Positions 6,923 to 7,964 of a DNA stretch of 7,964 nt are shown piece by piece. The stretch spans positions 1 through 7,964 of the forward strand of contig JAKDLC010000083.1 of NCBI GenBank assembly GCA_030453055.1, given 5' to 3'. The translations under genes were made by a program, and so were the position numbers. The DNA comes from Nitrosospira sp. Lineage in GTDB: Bacteria; Pseudomonadota; Gammaproteobacteria; Burkholderiales; Nitrosomonadaceae. The stretch's first letter is position 1. Each line of letters starts with the position of its first letter. Under the pieces are notes generated by a model. That model saw only the letters and a list, made by a program, of their open reading frames with translations. It was not told the origin of the DNA and searched no databases.

Positions 6923-7950
6923 TGAAGGAGAGGGGCGTTGACGTGCCTGAATCCGTGCGGGAGTCGCTTCGCCCGCGTCGCAACGAAAAGATCATGGATC
7001 TGGTAGCGGAAGCAGGAATAGATGTCACTCCTTGGGGTGTAAGGAAAGATGGTTCAGTAATTGATAACCCCCGCACCAATCAGACGTACTGCTATGAATG
7101 GGCATTCGGGGGAGGCGACCAGCCAACAGCGTTATGCATTTGGCACGGCTCGCTCGTAATTTCGCAGGGTTTGATTTTATATGACCGCAACATGCGTCAA
7201 TATGCTTTGGAGCTCGATCGCGTCGCGATCGACCGCTCTGCTCGCTCCGATGCTCGTTCTCGCGCGCGAATCCAGGCAAAGCGTGCCCGAAATTTCGATT
7301 CATTGCTGCAGCGTGCCTATCGGAAATCCGAACCGGTTCGAGTAGTAATACTGGAGGGCAAGCCACACTCGGAGCCTGATCTTCGCTGGGACACGTCAAA
7401 GGTCAGTTATCGAACACTGGATTCCGAGGTCTGGTACGTGCATTCCTATTCGGATGACGACGGTTCTTGCCGCCTGGTGAGAAAAAATCCTCCAGACAGG
7501 ATATTGAACGGAGAGAATATTCCACCGACGCAGCCAGTTTTCGTCGATCAATTTTCACTTCCGACGTCTGTCACGAAACATGAATCTACGGGATTTATAT
7601 TTGAGCGGTCTTCAGAAGTCCGTCGAGCGGTTCTGGAACGGGCGGCAGGAGTATGTGAATGCTGCAGTGCCCCCGGCTTTAAGATGGACAACGGCCGCAT
7701 CTTCCTGGAGACGCATCACGTAATTCCTTTGTCTAAAAACGGTCCGGATGAGGAGTGGAATGTAGTCGCGATTTGCCCGAACGATCATCGCCGCGCTCAT
7801 TTTGGGGAAGACCGTGCCGCACTTCGCGGCCAATTACTTGCGTATCTATGGACAATTCATCCAAACGCGCAGGGCGTCATTCGAACCCTTTTGGAAACCG
7901 ACTCTAATGAGCTTCTTGCAAAAGTCCCTGAGCGAGCAGCCGCGATTTAG
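6919..7950 (+). CDS. HNH endonuclease with uncharacterised N-terminal domain
   Basis: A 343-residue putative nuclease. The C-terminal HNH (beta-beta-alpha metal) domain is clear: C246-E-C-C249, then ETHHVIPLS with the catalytic-type histidine pair H266/H267, N281 in EEWNVVAIC, and CPNDHRRAHFG with H290 and H294. In McrA-like HNH domains the last part is often CPNCH; here position 289 is Asp, so the usual fourth zinc ligand is missing. The N-terminal about 200 residues include a NQTYCYEWAF segment and CIWHGSL (about 54-80) followed by an Arg-rich stretch (RSARSDARSRARIQAKRAR, about 108-127). I recall similar N-termini on other HNH proteins, including a CYEW-F...LWH pattern, but know no function for them. 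It could be a modification-sensing or DNA-binding module. The ATGA overlap with mod and the operon setting suggest a role in the same defence locus. It ends in TAG at 7948-7950. Confidence 0.85.
   Translation: MMKERGVDVPESVRESLRPRRNEKIMDLVAEAGIDVTPWGVRKDGSVIDNPRTNQTYCYEWAFGGGDQPTALCIWHGSLVISQGLILYDRNMRQYALELDRVAIDRSARSDARSRARIQAKRARNFDSLLQRAYRKSEPVRVVILEGKPHSEPDLRWDTSKVSYRTLDSEVWYVHSYSDDDGSCRLVRKNPPDRILNGENIPPTQPVFVDQFSLPTSVTKHESTGFIFERSSEVRRAVLERAAGVCECCSAPGFKMDNGRIFLETHHVIPLSKNGPDEEWNVVAICPNDHRRAHFGEDRAALRGQLLAYLWTIHPNAQGVIRTLLETDSNELLAKVPERAAAI
7214..7232. repeat. 19-bp near-perfect palindrome in the HNH gene
   Basis: TCGATCGCG (7214-7222), one central T, then CGCGATCGA (7224-7232). It is a nine-pair inverted repeat with a one-base centre and two GATC sites. 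It encodes LDRVAID just before the Arg-rich stretch. It may be chance in an Arg/Asp-rich region; no role is known. Confidence 0.6.
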
Positions 7951-7964
7951 TGTGGCTCGCTGCT

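Noticed and set aside
7329..7340. 12-bp palindrome CGAACCGGTTCG in the HNH gene
   Set aside because: A palindrome of this length is not surprising in 8 kb and has no supporting context.
7931..7961. Possible terminator after the HNH gene: AGCGAGC / GCTCGCT
   Set aside because: Only seven pairs with a 17-nt loop, overlapping the stop codon. No T-run is visible before the window ends.
1..7964. CRISPR array, tRNA or rRNA gene, transposase or insertion sequence
   Set aside because: No spaced direct repeats, no tRNA- or rRNA-like sequence, and no transposase or terminal inverted repeats were seen. The window is almost entirely covered by four genes.

Overview
The window is a co-directional four-gene cluster on the + strand. 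It reads as a defence locus built around a type III-like restriction-modification system. Moderately high GC, proteobacterial-looking proteins and a REP-like repeat (arms of the CCCGCG / CGCGGG type) suggest a beta- or gammaproteobacterium. That placement is an inference, and nothing here fixes the genus.

Layout. (1) Positions 1-3051 hold a helicase-nuclease restriction subunit (Res-like). It is cut off at its 5' end because its frame is open to base 1. (2) Positions 3063-3905 hold a DinD / BRO-N family protein, 11 nt downstream. (3) Positions 3920-6922 hold a large (1000 aa) site-specific DNA methyltransferase (Mod-like), 14 nt downstream. (4) Positions 6919-7950 hold an HNH endonuclease with an uncharacterised N-terminal domain, overlapping mod by the 4 bases ATGA. 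Spacing of 11, 14 and -4 nt, and no clear internal promoter, imply one transcript that starts upstream of the window. No intergenic stretch exceeds 14 nt, and the last 14 nt hold no feature I can support.

How the genes may work together. Mod would methylate the host at a site set by its target-recognition domain. Res would translocate and cut unmodified DNA. The HNH protein could add a second nuclease, perhaps modification-dependent. DinD links the locus to RecA and recombination biology. The order res-dinD-mod-HNH is the reverse of the classical mod-res order of EcoP1I/EcoP15I.

The most unusual DNA-level signals are three. A perfect 32-bp palindrome lies inside dinD (3251-3282). A REP-like palindromic element of about 70 bp lies in frame inside mod (5711-5780) and adds about 24 residues. 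A sharp GC dip covers the target-recognition region of mod (about 4741-5280), as expected if that specificity module was exchanged.
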